From JACCXG01 sp963750935 (GTDB lineage: Bacteria; Acidobacteriota; Vicinamibacteria; Vicinamibacterales; 2-12-FULL-66-21), in assembly GCA_963750935.1 (NCBI GenBank), contig CAVVSR010000019.1:62001-126000 (forward strand): DNA of 64,000 bases, in the 5' to 3' direction. This document shows, one piece after another, positions 49,133-59,017 of this stretch. A program made the translations under genes and the position numbers. The notes under the pieces were generated by a model. It was not told the origin of the DNA and ran no database searches. It was given only the letters and a program-made list of their open reading frames with translations. Every line of letters starts with the position of its first letter. Positions within the stretch are counted from its first letter, which is position 1.

Positions 49133-51313
49133 TCAGCTGGGGCGGGCGAACACCGAGGCGTCGAGCGGCACGTTGTACTCGAACGTGCGCAGCGTGCGCG
49201 TGATGGTCGGTTCCCCGGGATGGCGAATGGTCACGGAGAACGCGACCTGCAGGCCCTTGACGTCGCGGTAGTCCGACAGGCTCTCCTCGACGTCGGCGTT
49301 ACCGACGCGAGCCGGATACCGCTGGCGGATGATCAGGCCGCTCGCCGCATCGAGCACCAGCACCAGGCGTCCGGAGGTCCGGAGATTTACCTGCAGCACC
49401 GGCATCGCGTGCCCCTCGACGAGGACGTCGGCGGCGCGCCGCGCCGACAGCCGGCCGTCGTTGAGGGCGAGCAGCAGCCCGATCTGATCGCGCACCACGT
49501 TCTGCCGCATCGGCTCGGCCGCCTCGTCGGTCAACAGCGTCACGCCGCGCTGATCGCGGACCCAGAACGTGCCGCTGTCGAAGACCTGCGACACCGGGCC
49601 GGCCGGCATGTCGCTGTCCACGCGAAACTGCCACGGATACTGGACGCGGAGCGTGGTGGGCACCGTGACCGTGCCCCGGGGCGTGTCGAACAGCATGTCC
49701 GACACGGCGCGGACGGTCCGGATCGAGCGCAGCTTGTCGACGCCGCCTTTGGCCTTGACGGCTTTGTCGATCAATTGGCGCGCCGCGTCGGGCGCGCGGC
49801 GCCGGGGCCCTGCAGGCTGACCGGCTGCAGCCGGCCCCCGGCCGGACTCTTCCGGCGCAGCTCAGGCGAACTCAAGTCGAGGTCGCTCACAGCGATCCGC
49901 TCGAACTCACCGAAGCCGACGCCGGCCAGCTGCCGCTGAAAGCGGTTGGCGTCGCCGACGAGCACGATCGAGAGGCGATCGGGATGCAGGTAGGTCCTGG
50001 CGACACGCTGGATGTCGTCGACGGTCACCGCGTTGACGCGCTCGCGGAAGGTCTGGAGATCCTGGAGATCCAGGCCATACACGACCGCGTTGAGGACCTG
50101 CAGCGCGATGGCGCCGGGCGTTTCGATCGTCAGCGGAAAGCTGCCGGTCAGATACGCCTGCGCATCCGCCAGTTCGCGCTCGTTGACCCGCTGCCGCTGC
50201 AGCCGCGACATCTCGTCCACTACCAGGCGCAGCGCCTCTCCGGTCGATTCCGATCGCGTGTCGGTATCGGCCACGATGTTGCCGGCGTCGCGGAAGGCGT
50301 GCAGGTCGGCGGACGCGCCGTAGGTGAGTCCCCGCTCCGACCGCAGGACGCGGTGGAGGCGATTGCCACCTTCCCCGCCGAGGATCTTGATCGCGAGATC
50401 GAGCGCGAGATAGTCCGGATGCTTCCGCGGCAGCGCGGTATGGCCGGCACGAATCTCCGTCTGCACGGCGCCTGGCCGATCCACCACGACCACGCGCCGG
50501 GTCGGGGCCGGCGGGTCCACCGGCTTCTCGGCGGTCCGCATCGACTTGCCCCACGACCCGAAGACGCGCTCGGCGCCGGCAAAGGCCTCGTCCGCCGACA
50601 CGTCACCGACCACCGCGAGAATCGCGTTGTTGGCCCCGAACCAGTTCTTGTGGAACGTGATCAGGTCTTCGCGGCTGATCGACGGCGATCGACTGCGGCG
50701 TGCCCGCGTCGGGACTGCCGTAGGGATGGAACCCGTAGACCAGCCGGTCGAACACGACGCCGGCGAGGTACTCGGGGTCGTCGTAGCTGACCTGCAGGCC
50801 CGAGAGCATCTGCTTGCGCTGGAGCTCGACTTCCTGCGGCGAGAACGCCGGGTTCCTGGCGATGTCCGAAACCAGGTCGAGCGCCATGTTGAGGCTGTCC
50901 TTCATGACGATGGCGCTCACCGTCGTGAGGTCGGTGCCCGATCCCGATCCCAGCACGCCGCCGACCGAGTCGATGGTCTGGGCGATCTGCTCGGCGCTGC
51001 GGGTCGTCGTCCCCTGATCGATCACCGCGGCGAAGAGCGAGGCGACGCCCGGCTTGTCCTGCGGATCCTGGGCCCCACCGGCGCGCACCAGCAGCCGCAG
51101 GCTGACCGCGGGCTGCTCGTGATGCGACACGGCGATGACCTGAAGACCGTTGGCCAGGGTCCGCACCACATACGGCGGGAACTTGACGTCGCGGGCCGCC
51201 AGCGGGCGCGGCGGCCGCTCGGACGGCCAATCCTGGATCTGCGCGGATACGGACGTGGCGATTAGCGCCAGCGCGCATACCGCCGAGCCGAGGACTCGGA
51301 CGGGCGCGATCAT
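49133..51313 (-). CDS. M16 peptidase-like protein (inactive type) with C-terminal LolA-like domain (frameshifts near 50683 and 49805)
   Basis: Secreted protein of about 727 residues. After a signal peptide (ending SVSAQ) there are two M16-like halves, but the HxxEH zinc motif is replaced by LFAAVIDQG, so this is the non-catalytic partner of the active M16 protein upstream. The C-terminal ~210 residues are a separate domain (AVKAKGGVDKLRSIRTV, SDYRDVKGLQVAFSV) resembling LolA-like proteins. Two shifts are needed: an extra G near 50683 (restoring QSIASISREDLITFHKNW) and one near 49805 (restoring APDAARQLIDKAV). If the second is real, a TTG at 49774 would start a separate gene. It overlaps the upstream gene by four bases. 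Confidence 0.75.
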
Positions 51314-52677
51314 CGAGCGCCTCCCGCCCCGGCGCCGCGCGGCATGATCGTCAGGACCAGCCGGTTCTCCGGCTTGAAGTAGGTCTGCGCCACGCGCTGG
51401 ACGTCGGCAGCGGTCGTGTTCATGAAGATGTCGAACTCCCCATCGGCGGTCTTGATGTCGTTGTGGATCACCACCGCATGTCCGAGGTGCGTGGCCTTTT
51501 CCTTGTTCGACTCGCGGCCGAGGATGTAGTCGCGGGCGAACTGGTTCTTCGCCTGCTGCAGCTCGCCGGCCGAGATCGGCTCGCTCTTGAGCCGGTCGAG
51601 CTCCGCGATCAGCGCGTTGACCGCATCCTCCGGCTTCTGCCCGGGCTGCACGATCGCCACCGCGAAGAACAGGTTGGGATCCTCGATGATGTTGCCGCCG
51701 CCGAACGCCGCGAGCGCCAGCTGTTTCTCGTAGACCAGCTTCTTGTAGATCCGCGAGCTTTCGCCGTCCGAGAGCACCTTCGAGGCGATGTGGAGCGGAT
51801 ACGAGTCGGTGTGACCGTCGAAGGTGATGTGGTGGGCGACGACCACCGCCGGCAGCGGCCAGCTCTCCTCCAGCCGGACGCGGCGCTCCTCGGCCTGCGG
51901 CGGCTCCTTCGGGATGTCGCGCGGCACCGGCTTCGCCGACTTCGGGACGCGCCCGAGGTATTGCTGCACCAGCGCGGTCGCTTCCTTGGTGTCGAAGTCG
52001 CCCACCAGCACGAGCGTCGCGTTGTTCGGCACGTAATAGGTGCGGAAGAACTCACGAACGTCGTCGATCGACGCGGCCTCGAGGTCCTTCATGCTGCCGA
52101 TCACCGGGTGCTTGTAGGGGTGCACCTTGAAGGCCTGGTCGTAGACGATCTCGTTGAGGCGGCCGTAGGGCTGGTTCTCGACCCGCATCCGCCGCTCTTC
52201 CTTGACCACTTCGCGCTCGGTCTGGAAGACCTTCTCCTCGATGCGCAGCGACGCCATCCGGTCCGCCTCGAGCCACAGCACGAGCGGCAGGTACTGCGCC
52301 GGGAACGTCTGCCAGAACACCGTCGAATCCTCGTTCGTGTAGGCGTTGCTCTGACCGCCGACGCTCGAGATCCAGGACGGATGTCCCTCCGGCTCCACGT
52401 TCTTCGAGCCCTTGAACATCATGTGCTCGAACAGATGAGCGAACCCGGTCCGACCCACCTTCTCGTTCTTCGAACCGACGTGGTACCAGATTTCCGCGTG
52501 CACGATCGGAGTCGAATGGTCTTCGAGGAAGACGACCTGCAGCCCGTTCGGCAGCGTCGTCATCGTGTAGTCGAACTTCGGCGGACGAACCGCCGCTCTC
52601 GCCGTGGGATCGACGGCGAGGAGCGCAGCTGCCGCCATCACGCCTGCCGCCAGCCGGTGCCGGAATTGAGAAGTCAT
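51310..52677 (-). CDS. M16 family zinc metallopeptidase, active subunit
   Basis: Exported pitrilysin-type peptidase of 455 residues. The inverted zinc motif is HLFEHMMF, with the downstream Glu in EREVVKEERRMRVENQPYG supplying the third ligand. A signal peptide (ending TARAA) and the GLQVVFLEDHSTPIV start of the domain are clear. It is typical for such proteins to act as a heterodimer with an inactive homologue, which is encoded next with an ATGA overlap. It probably degrades peptides in the periplasm. It sits between lpxD and lpxB. Confidence 0.93.
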   Translation of the reverse strand: MTSQFRHRLAAGVMAAAALLAVDPTARAAVRPPKFDYTMTTLPNGLQVVFLEDHSTPIVHAEIWYHVGSKNEKVGRTGFAHLFEHMMFKGSKNVEPEGHPSWISSVGGQSNAYTNEDSTVFWQTFPAQYLPLVLWLEADRMASLRIEEKVFQTEREVVKEERRMRVENQPYGRLNEIVYDQAFKVHPYKHPVIGSMKDLEAASIDDVREFFRTYYVPNNATLVLVGDFDTKEATALVQQYLGRVPKSAKPVPRDIPKEPPQAEERRVRLEESWPLPAVVVAHHITFDGHTDSYPLHIASKVLSDGESSRIYKKLVYEKQLALAAFGGGNIIEDPNLFFAVAIVQPGQKPEDAVNALIAELDRLKSEPISAGELQQAKNQFARDYILGRESNKEKATHLGHAVVIHNDIKTADGEFDIFMNTTAADVQRVAQTYFKPENRLVLTIMPRGAGAGGAR

Positions 52678-52714
52678 GGAAGATCGATTATCGCAGAACG
52701 ACCGGCGTCCTGCT

Positions 52715-53749
52715 TTACGTTCTGGCGCGGAGCTCGGCCTCGAGGGCGGCGATCCGGTCTTCGAGCGCCGCCACCAGCTTCCGCAGCTCCGGAAGCTTGC
52801 GGAATACGGCCGACGCCTTCAGCCAGTCGCGGTTCGGGATGGCCGGATACCCGGAAATGAACGATCCGGGCTCGACGGAATTGGGGATGCCCGTCTGGGC
52901 GGTCGCGATTGTCCCCTTGCCGATGGTGATGTGACCGGCGACGCCGACCTGCCCGGCCAGCGTGACGCCGTCTTCGAGGACACTGCTGCCGGCCACGCCA
53001 GCCTGCGCCGCCAGCAGCGAGTTCCGGCCGATCCGGACCCCGTGGGCGACCTGGACCAGGTTGTCGATTTTCGTCCCCGCCGCAACCCGCGTCTCCCCCA
53101 CCGCCGGACGGTCCACGGCCGAGTTCGCCCCGATCTCGACGTCGTCTTCGATGACCACCCCGCCGATCTGCGGAATCTTGTAGTGGCTGCCGTTCGGCTG
53201 GCGCGCGAACCCGAAGCCGTCGCCGCCGATGACCGCGCCATCCTGAAGAATCACCCGGTTCCCAATCCGGACCCGTTCGCGAACCGAGACGTGCGCATGC
53301 AGCACGCAGTCGTCGCCAATCTCGGCGTACCGGCCGATGCTGACATGCGAGCCGACGACGGTGCGGGCGCCGATGCGCGCGCCGGCGGCGACGACCACGA
53401 ACGGCCCGATGCTGGCGTCGGCAGCAATCGTGGCGCCCTCCTCGACGAGCGCGAGCCGATGGATGCCGGCCGCAGGACGCCAGGCGTCGGCGAAGAGCTC
53501 CACGGCGCGGGCGAACGTCAGATACGGATCACTCGTCCGCAGCACCGCCAGTGTGCCGCCATCGGGCACGTCAGCGGCGATGACCGCGGACGCACGCGTC
53601 TGGCGCAGCTGTGGCAGGTACTTCGAATTGGCGAAGAAGGAGAGCTGTCCCGGCCCCGCGTCCTCCAGCGTCGCGACGCCGGTGATGTCGATGGCGCCGT
53701 CGCCGTCGATCCCGCAGCCGAGCCGCTCGGCGATCTCCTGCAGCTTCAC
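52715..53749 (-). CDS. lpxD: UDP-3-O-(3-hydroxyacyl)glucosamine N-acyltransferase LpxD
   Basis: Acyltransferase of 344 residues in lipid A synthesis, forming trimers. An N-terminal uridine-binding domain (to about residue 100, with GQLSFFANSKYLPQL) is followed by hexapeptide repeats that make a left-handed beta helix (IGARTVVGSHVSIG, IGNRVILQDGAVIGGDGFGF). The catalytic His is in the VQVAHGVRIG stretch. The C-terminus is a helical tail. GTG at 53749 overlaps the upstream gene's stop by four bases. There is no fabZ or lpxA next to it, unlike the enterobacterial cluster. Confidence 0.95.
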   Translation of the reverse strand: MKLQEIAERLGCGIDGDGAIDITGVATLEDAGPGQLSFFANSKYLPQLRQTRASAVIAADVPDGGTLAVLRTSDPYLTFARAVELFADAWRPAAGIHRLALVEEGATIAADASIGPFVVVAAGARIGARTVVGSHVSIGRYAEIGDDCVLHAHVSVRERVRIGNRVILQDGAVIGGDGFGFARQPNGSHYKIPQIGGVVIEDDVEIGANSAVDRPAVGETRVAAGTKIDNLVQVAHGVRIGRNSLLAAQAGVAGSSVLEDGVTLAGQVGVAGHITIGKGTIATAQTGIPNSVEPGSFISGYPAIPNRDWLKASAVFRKLPELRKLVAALEDRIAALEAELRART

Positions 53750-54434
53750 GTCGAGACCGCACTCCGCTGAAAGAAGCTCTCGAGGTGCTCGAGGTGCAGG
53801 CGCGCGGCCACGGCATGGACGCGGGACACGCGCGCCTCAGGCTCCAGCGCCAGCGCGCTTCGCAGCTCGGTCAGCGGCGCGCTCGGCCGGTTGCTCCACG
53901 CGATGCCGCTCAGCCCCTGCGTCGCGCCGCGGTAGGAGAAGTAGTGACCGACGACGCGGAAGGCGAAGTAGTAGCCGATGATGTTCGGCCCGGGAATGAA
54001 GAAGAGCCCGACACCGAGCACCACCATCAGCACCGAGTCGATCGCCAGCCACTTCCGGTGCTTCTTGAGATCGCGCGTCGAGGTGGTCGCGCCTGATCGA
54101 CGCCGCCCGCGCGTCCTGCATGTCGTCGGGATGATGAAAGACGGCGGCGTCCTGCTTGCGCAGGTGCCAGAGCAGCTTCTGCTCCGCGATGCTCTCCGCC
54201 ACCCACCGCAGCGTGCGCGCGCGCAGACGGCCGACCCACCCCCTTGGCGGGGATGCCGGCGCGCCGTGCAGTCGCTCGTGCTCGGCTTCGGCAATCATCT
54301 GCTTGAAGCGGTCCACCAGTCGCCGGAAACGGTTCCGCGGCGGGTCCGCCTCGCCGCGAGTTTCGGGCTCGTCGGAGATCTCGCAATAGAGCTCGTAGCG
54401 CTCCGCGCCGACCGGCACCAGATAGACGTCCATG
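53746..54434 (-). CDS. Membrane protein with PGPN motif, resembling mitochondrial K+/H+ exchange-related family (frameshift near 54090)
   Basis: Protein of about 229 residues. It starts MDVYLVPVGAERYELYCE, is charged in the middle, and has one or two hydrophobic segments near the end with LFFIPGPNIIGYYFAFRV and YFSYRGATQGLSG. This layout recalls the mitochondrial K+/H+ exchange-related family, which also has an N-terminal Tyr-rich stretch and a PGPN turn; the match is from memory and moderate. A single-base shift near 54086-54095 separates the halves (ending SIRR and resuming TTSTRDLKKHRKW). It overlaps lpxD by four bases (GTGA). Function unknown. Confidence 0.55.
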
Positions 54435-54497
54435 CTCGCGTCTACGATAGCAGGATCGTCTTCGTTCGGTTCAGGGTTCGGGGGTAATATCGCCGCC

Positions 54498-55064
54498 ATG
54501 CCGCGCCTGTGCCTGCTGGCCCTTGCGCTGTCAGCACTGCAGACGGGCCAGCTGCTGACGCTCGAGATCCGTGTCTTCCGGGGCAGCGAAGACGTCACGG
54601 GACATTCGCGGGTGGTGGTCCATCGCGCCGGCGAACGCGGACAGCCGGTGGGCCATCTCTCCGGCTCGACGGCGTCCATGAAAGTCGCGCCCGGCATCTA
54701 CGACGCACAGGCCCTCCAGGAACAGGACTCCCGGGTCGTCAGCATCCGGTGGGCGGAGCGCCTGGTCGTGATGCCCTATCCTGACGAGGATGGCCATCAC
54801 CTCGAAGTGATCAACGTCATACCCGGGTACGGCGCACTGCAGATCCGGACAAATTCCGAGACCTCACCGATCGGCGGCGTGGCGCTGTTTCCCGCGAAGG
54901 AACGCAACCAGCCGATCGCCGCCGCACCCTCGCCAGGCAGCAACATGCTGTACGTGGTGCGCGCGGGCTCCTACGACGTCCAGATCCGGCGCCGCTCCGG
55001 TGCCGATTGGTACACCAACCTCGAGGTCCCGCTCGACCGTACCCGCCTGTGGGTCGTTCCCTGA
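54498..55064 (+). CDS. Secreted protein of unknown function
   Basis: Exported protein of 188 residues with a short signal peptide (LALALSALQTG). The remainder is beta-rich, with RVVVHRAGERGQPVGHL and YDVQIRRRSGADW, and looks like one or two immunoglobulin-like or regulatory beta sandwiches. There is no catalytic motif. It is divergent from the PGPN-motif protein with 63 bases between starts, which probably hold the promoters for both. I do not recognise a family. Confidence 0.65.
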   Translation: MPRLCLLALALSALQTGQLLTLEIRVFRGSEDVTGHSRVVVHRAGERGQPVGHLSGSTASMKVAPGIYDAQALQEQDSRVVSIRWAERLVVMPYPDEDGHHLEVINVIPGYGALQIRTNSETSPIGGVALFPAKERNQPIAAAPSPGSNMLYVVRAGSYDVQIRRRSGADWYTNLEVPLDRTRLWVVP

Positions 55065-55080
55065 GAGACGTCAGGACGCG

Positions 55081-55227
55081 TCAAACGACGCGGCGGCCGC
55101 TGAGCAGCCGGAACACGATCACCACCAGCGCGATCACCAGCAGGATGTGAATGAGCCCGCTCGCCACCTTGAATGCGAGGCCGAGGACCCAGAACAACAG
55201 CAATATGGCAACCAGTGTCCACAACAT
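55081..55227 (-). CDS. Small hydrophobic membrane protein (lmo0937/DUF5670-like)
   Basis: A 48-residue protein, almost entirely two membrane helices (LWTLVAILLLFWVLGLAF and IHILLVIALVVIVFRLL) with a short RR-containing tail. The sequence matches the small lmo0937-type membrane proteins often induced by envelope or osmotic stress. AGGAGG lies just upstream of the ATG at 55227. It is convergent with the upstream secreted protein and divergent from the MgtC-like gene. Confidence 0.8.
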   Translation of the reverse strand: MLWTLVAILLLFWVLGLAFKVASGLIHILLVIALVVIVFRLLSGRRVV

Positions 55228-55299
55228 CGGTGAAATGCCTCCTGCCGCATCGGCGGCTGCGGCGGTTTTTGCAACCGCGGTGCCACGGGACGCGACGAT

Positions 55300-55794
55300 A
55301 TGACGCCTCTACCCGACGGGGAACTGATCAGGCGGCTGCTGACCGCGGCGCTGCTGGGGGCGCTCCTCGGCTTCGAGCGCGAGATGAAGCAGAAGAGCGC
55401 GGGGCTGCGGACCAACGTCCTCATTGCCGTCGGCTCCGCCTTGTTCACGGTCATGTCGTACGAGATGGCGGAGGGAGACGCGGCGGATCCGTCGCGGATC
55501 GCGGCGCAGATCGTGACCGGCATCGGGTTCCTCGGCGCCGGCGCCATCATGCGGACCGGCAGCGGCGTGCAGGGCCTGACCACTGCTGCCACCGTGTGGG
55601 TGAATGCCGCCGTCGGCGTGGCTGCAGGAGGTGGCGAATACCACCTCGCGTTCATCGCCACCGCTGTGACGCTGGCGGCGCTGCTCGTCCTTCAGCCGCT
55701 CGAGGGATTCATCGAGAGACGCTACGGCAAGCCCGAAGACAAGCCCAGCCAGCCCGAGGATGACGACGATCGTTCGGGTGAGCGTCGGGGCTAG
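55300..55794 (+). CDS. MgtC/SapB family membrane protein
   Basis: Membrane protein of 164 residues with four or five helices. Family motifs are LLGALLGFEREMKQKSAGLRT (shown as LLGFEREMKQKSAGLRT), NVLIAVGSALFTVMS, ARIAAQIV-like RIAAQIVTGIGFLGAGAIM and GLTTAATVWVNAAVG. It lacks the C-terminal cytosolic domain of the virulence MgtC. Roles proposed for the family include Mg2+ adaptation and regulation of ATP synthase or transport. Stop overlaps the convergent phospholipase-like gene by four bases. Confidence 0.9.
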   Translation: MTPLPDGELIRRLLTAALLGALLGFEREMKQKSAGLRTNVLIAVGSALFTVMSYEMAEGDAADPSRIAAQIVTGIGFLGAGAIMRTGSGVQGLTTAATVWVNAAVGVAAGGGEYHLAFIATAVTLAALLVLQPLEGFIERRYGKPEDKPSQPEDDDDRSGERRG

Positions 55795-56660
55795 CGGCGA
55801 ACCTTGCGCGGCAGGCGCGGCTGCTCGACCGGCAAGGCCAGACGTCCAGCCTCGATCCAGGCAGCCGTGATCACCGACGCGGAGGCGGTGATCGATTCGC
55901 TCAGGCGCCGCTCGAGGATCGGCTGGACCTTGCTGAAGAAGATCGTGAAGTACTCGTCGTCGTAGACCTCGCGTCCGGCGACCGCCGCCTTGTCGGCGTC
56001 GAGGATCGGCTGCGCCAGCGGGAATCCCGACGTCAGTGTCTCGAAGACGAAGTCGCGGATCGGGCCGATCGTGCTCACCGGCTTTGGCTCCACCTTCAGC
56101 TTCGTCAGATAACGCTCGAACAGCTCGCTCTCGAAGCGGCTATGAATGCCGGACTGCCCGGTCAGCTGGCCGTCGTAGTTGATGACGGCGTGAAACGGCA
56201 CGTGGGCGTCCGAGACGTAGTGCGTCAGGATCGACGAAAAGAACTTGATGTTGTCGCGCGAGTAGCCGGCCTTCTGGGTGAACGCTTCGACCAGCTTCCC
56301 GTAGATCTCCGTGCTTCGCCAGGGCACGAGCCCGTTCTTCACCACGAACTCACGACCATAGCGTGCGACCGCCTCGTCGTAGTCGCGCGGCAGCTTGGCG
56401 AACGGAAAGGGCCCGTAGGCGTCCATGTCGAGGAAGTGCCGCGGCGGCTCCTCCTCCCAGCCGGCGGTGCGCCAGAGATCGGGATCGATGACGTGCTCGA
56501 CGATCGTCGTCTGGTAGCGCTGGAAGAACGGGCGGATCTCCTGCGGCAGGAGCGTGATGACGCGCTCCATGATGTATTTGTGCGGCTCGAAGCCCCACGC
56601 CGATGCCGGCGACGGCAGCGCCATCACGATCAGGACGAGGGCCAGCAGGCGAGTACGCAT
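55791..56660 (-). CDS. Zinc-dependent phospholipase C-like secreted protein
   Basis: Exported protein of 289 residues. A signal peptide (ending ASAWG) leaves an N-terminal Trp, a known zinc ligand in zinc-dependent phospholipase C and S1/P1 nucleases. Further candidate ligands are His in EPHKYIM and the pair in LTHYVSDAHVPFHAVINYDG. The rest is helical. This fits the zinc-dependent phospholipase C superfamily; whether it acts on lipids or nucleic acid is not clear. It is followed by nfo upstream on the same strand with seven bases between. Confidence 0.8.
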   Translation of the reverse strand: MRTRLLALVLIVMALPSPASAWGFEPHKYIMERVITLLPQEIRPFFQRYQTTIVEHVIDPDLWRTAGWEEEPPRHFLDMDAYGPFPFAKLPRDYDEAVARYGREFVVKNGLVPWRSTEIYGKLVEAFTQKAGYSRDNIKFFSSILTHYVSDAHVPFHAVINYDGQLTGQSGIHSRFESELFERYLTKLKVEPKPVSTIGPIRDFVFETLTSGFPLAQPILDADKAAVAGREVYDDEYFTIFFSKVQPILERRLSESITASASVITAAWIEAGRLALPVEQPRLPRKVRR

Positions 56661-56667
56661 GAGGTAA

Positions 56668-57549
56668 CTATACCTTCCGCAGCAGGCGCCTGAGGGTGCG
56701 GAGGTTGCGCGCGTCCCAGGGATCGACGTCGCTCTGCCGCCGGCTCTCGGCGGTATCGAGCTTGGGGGTCTCGAGCAGCATCGGCAGGCGCGCGAACCGT
56801 GGATCGTTCAGCAGCCGGCGGAACGGCTCGAGTCCCAGGCATCCCTTGCCGATGTGCTCGTGCCGATCGACGCGGCTTCCGCATGGCTTCTTCGAGTCGT
56901 TCAGGTGAAACACCTTGATGCGATCGATGCCGATGCGCCGATCGAACTCTTCGAAGGTCGCGCGATAGCCGTCATCGGAGCAGATGTCGTAGCCGGCCGC
57001 GAGCAGGTGGCAGGTGTCGAGGCAGACGCCGATGCGCGGCGAGCCGTCCAGCATCTCGAGGATGGTCGCGATGTGCTCGAAGCGGTGACCGAGGTTGGTG
57101 CCTTGTCCGGCGGTGTGTTCGAGCAGGACGAGCGGCTGCGCACGGCGCCGGGCTCGCAGCAACGCACGAAGGCCCTCGGCAATGAGACGCAGCCCCTCGT
57201 CCTCCGTGCCGGTGGTGAACGAGCCGGGGTGCATCACGAGCCCCTCCAGCCCGAGCGCGTCGGCGCGGTCGTACTCTTCGATCAGCGCCTCGAGCGACTG
57301 CTGCCGCAGCGCGGGTGCGGCGGCAGCAATGTTGATCAGATAGCTGTTGTGCGCCACGACCGGCTGAATGCCGGTTTCCGCGACCCGCCGCCTGAAGAGG
57401 ACGATCTCGTCCTGCGGCAGCACGCGTGCCCGCCACTGCCCCACCGACTTGGTGAATATCTGCAGCGCCTCGCAGCGCGACGCCACCGCGCGATCGACCG
57501 CGCGAGGCAGGCCTCCACCGATGGACAGGTGCGCGCCGAGCCGCGGCAT
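56668..57549 (-). CDS. nfo: Endonuclease IV (AP endonuclease)
   Basis: AP endonuclease of 293 residues that cuts DNA at abasic sites, using three zinc ions. Ligand motifs are in order: GAHLSIGGG, NSYLINIA, HPGSFTTG, LLEHTAGQGTNLG, CLDTCHLLAAGYD, FHLNDSK and RHEHIGKG. The start is ATG at 57549, which overlaps the stop of the AMMECR1 gene in TGATG, so the two are coupled. The family is clear from length and motifs. Confidence 0.95.
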   Translation of the reverse strand: MPRLGAHLSIGGGLPRAVDRAVASRCEALQIFTKSVGQWRARVLPQDEIVLFRRRVAETGIQPVVAHNSYLINIAAAAPALRQQSLEALIEEYDRADALGLEGLVMHPGSFTTGTEDEGLRLIAEGLRALLRARRRAQPLVLLEHTAGQGTNLGHRFEHIATILEMLDGSPRIGVCLDTCHLLAAGYDICSDDGYRATFEEFDRRIGIDRIKVFHLNDSKKPCGSRVDRHEHIGKGCLGLEPFRRLLNDPRFARLPMLLETPKLDTAESRRQSDVDPWDARNLRTLRRLLRKV

Positions 57550-58103
57550 CAGTCGCCGAAGACCTCGGCGGCAAACCGGTAGAGCGTGGCGCCGTCCCGC
57601 CACGCCTCCGGCGGCAGTCCTGCCTTGACGCAGGTCTGGGCGAGAAACTGCTCGGGAGTCCAGCCCCATTCGACCGCGACCTGCGGCAGCAGCAGCCCGC
57701 GGCGCGCGCCCTGCTCGACCACGAGGCCATGCGTGCCGATCGTGAAGGCATCCGGGCTGGCCGGGATCGATTCCAGCGGACCGAGTACCGAGATCTCGAG
57801 GTCGATGTCGGGCAGCTCGGCAACCGTCACGGGCGGGAAGCGCGGATCCTCGCGAGCCGAGTCCACCGCGCAGCGCGCCACCTCCGTCGCGAGATCCGTC
57901 CGGAGCTGGAGCGTGCCGAGGCACCCGCGCAGCTGCCGGTGCCGCTTGATCGTGACGAACACGCCCGAAGCCTCCGGCAGCTCCAGGTCCGTCTCGGGTG
58001 CGATCGGCCGGCCTCCGGTGATCGCCGAGGCGATCGACGTACGGGCCAGGTCCAGCAGCGTGCGCCGTTGATAAGGCGTCAGCACCGCCTCATTCCGTGG
58101 CAT
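57549..58103 (-). CDS. AMMECR1 domain protein (AmmeMemoRadiSam system protein A)
   Basis: Protein of 184 residues with the AMMECR1 motif: GVFVTIKRHRQLRGCLG (the conserved LRGCIG-type signature), then DLEISVLGP. Homologues are encoded with Memo-like and radical SAM proteins in the AmmeMemoRadiSam system. The start at 58103 overlaps the end of the Memo gene by 14 bases, so the two are tightly coupled. No radical SAM gene is seen in this window. Function unknown. Confidence 0.92.
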   Translation of the reverse strand: MPRNEAVLTPYQRRTLLDLARTSIASAITGGRPIAPETDLELPEASGVFVTIKRHRQLRGCLGTLQLRTDLATEVARCAVDSAREDPRFPPVTVAELPDIDLEISVLGPLESIPASPDAFTIGTHGLVVEQGARRGLLLPQVAVEWGWTPEQFLAQTCVKAGLPPEAWRDGATLYRFAAEVFGD

Positions 58104-58951
58104 TGGGGAAGGTGCCGAGAGCCGCGGCCAGATAGCCGACGACCCCCTCGTAGTCGCCCGACACTTCCCCCGAGTGCGCGTAGCGCAGGACGCGCGCGTC
58201 CCTGGCGCCCAGCGCCCGCGCCGCCCGCATGACGGCGATCATCGGCCCGCCGCCGCACGCGACGTATCGCCCGCGTTCGCCCTCCGGATACTGCTCGAAG
58301 TGTTCGAGCAATCCCTCGGCATCGAACGCCGCGACGAATGCCTGCACCTGGCCGTCGAGGGCCTGCGCCGACCGCGCATCGAAGTAGTGGGACAGATCCG
58401 TGCTGGCCACCAGGAGTGCGTTCCGATCCGCGAACGCGGCCGCGATCGCGTCGCTCAGCGCGACGATCGTCTCGCGCGACTGATAGCCCATGAGCAGCGG
58501 CACGATGGGCGTGTCGGGCAGGACGGTCTTCAGGAACGGCAGCTGCATTTCGAGCGAGTGCTCGCGCGACGTGCACGGACGGCATCGCGTGGATGACGGG
58601 AAAGCGTTCGAGGCTGCGCGCCCCGCCCGCGTCGATCGGGACCTCTCCGAGTGGGGTCGCAAACGCACCGTCGGGGTAGAGCGCCACGCCATCGAACGCC
58701 ACGAAGTGCGACGGCCCCACGAGAACGACGACGTCGACGCTCCGTCCGGCGACCGTCGCGTAGGCGTGCGCGCCGACGGGGCCCGAGAACATCAACCCCG
58801 CATGCGGCGCAATCAGCGCCGTGACCTGTCCGTCGACCGTTCCCGCTGTCGTCGGTGCGGCGGCGCGGAGATACTCGTTGACGTCCTTGGCCAGCGTGCG
58901 AGGGGTTGCGGGATACCACGTTCCTGCCACGGCTGGCGCACGCGTCGCCAT
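58090..58951 (-). CDS. Memo-like protein (AmmeMemoRadiSam system protein B; frameshift near 58570)
   Basis: Protein of about 287 residues of the Memo family, structurally like class III dioxygenases. It has AVAGTWYPATP at the start, ALIAPHAGLMFSGPVGAHAYA, the REHSLEMQLPFL motif, VASTDLSHYFD and a C-terminal AHSGEVSGDYEGVVGYLA. Conserved His residues (PHAG, EHSLE, SHYF) match the metal site of eukaryotic Memo. A single-base shift near 58565-58572 separates the halves, between VHV and REHSLE. It is coupled to AMMECR1. The start has AGGTGG upstream. Confidence 0.88.
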
Positions 58952-59017
58952 TCAGGTCCACCTTTCGTGCGGATCGAAGCCGGCCTCAATCCCGGCGTGC
59001 TAGCATTTTCAACAAAA

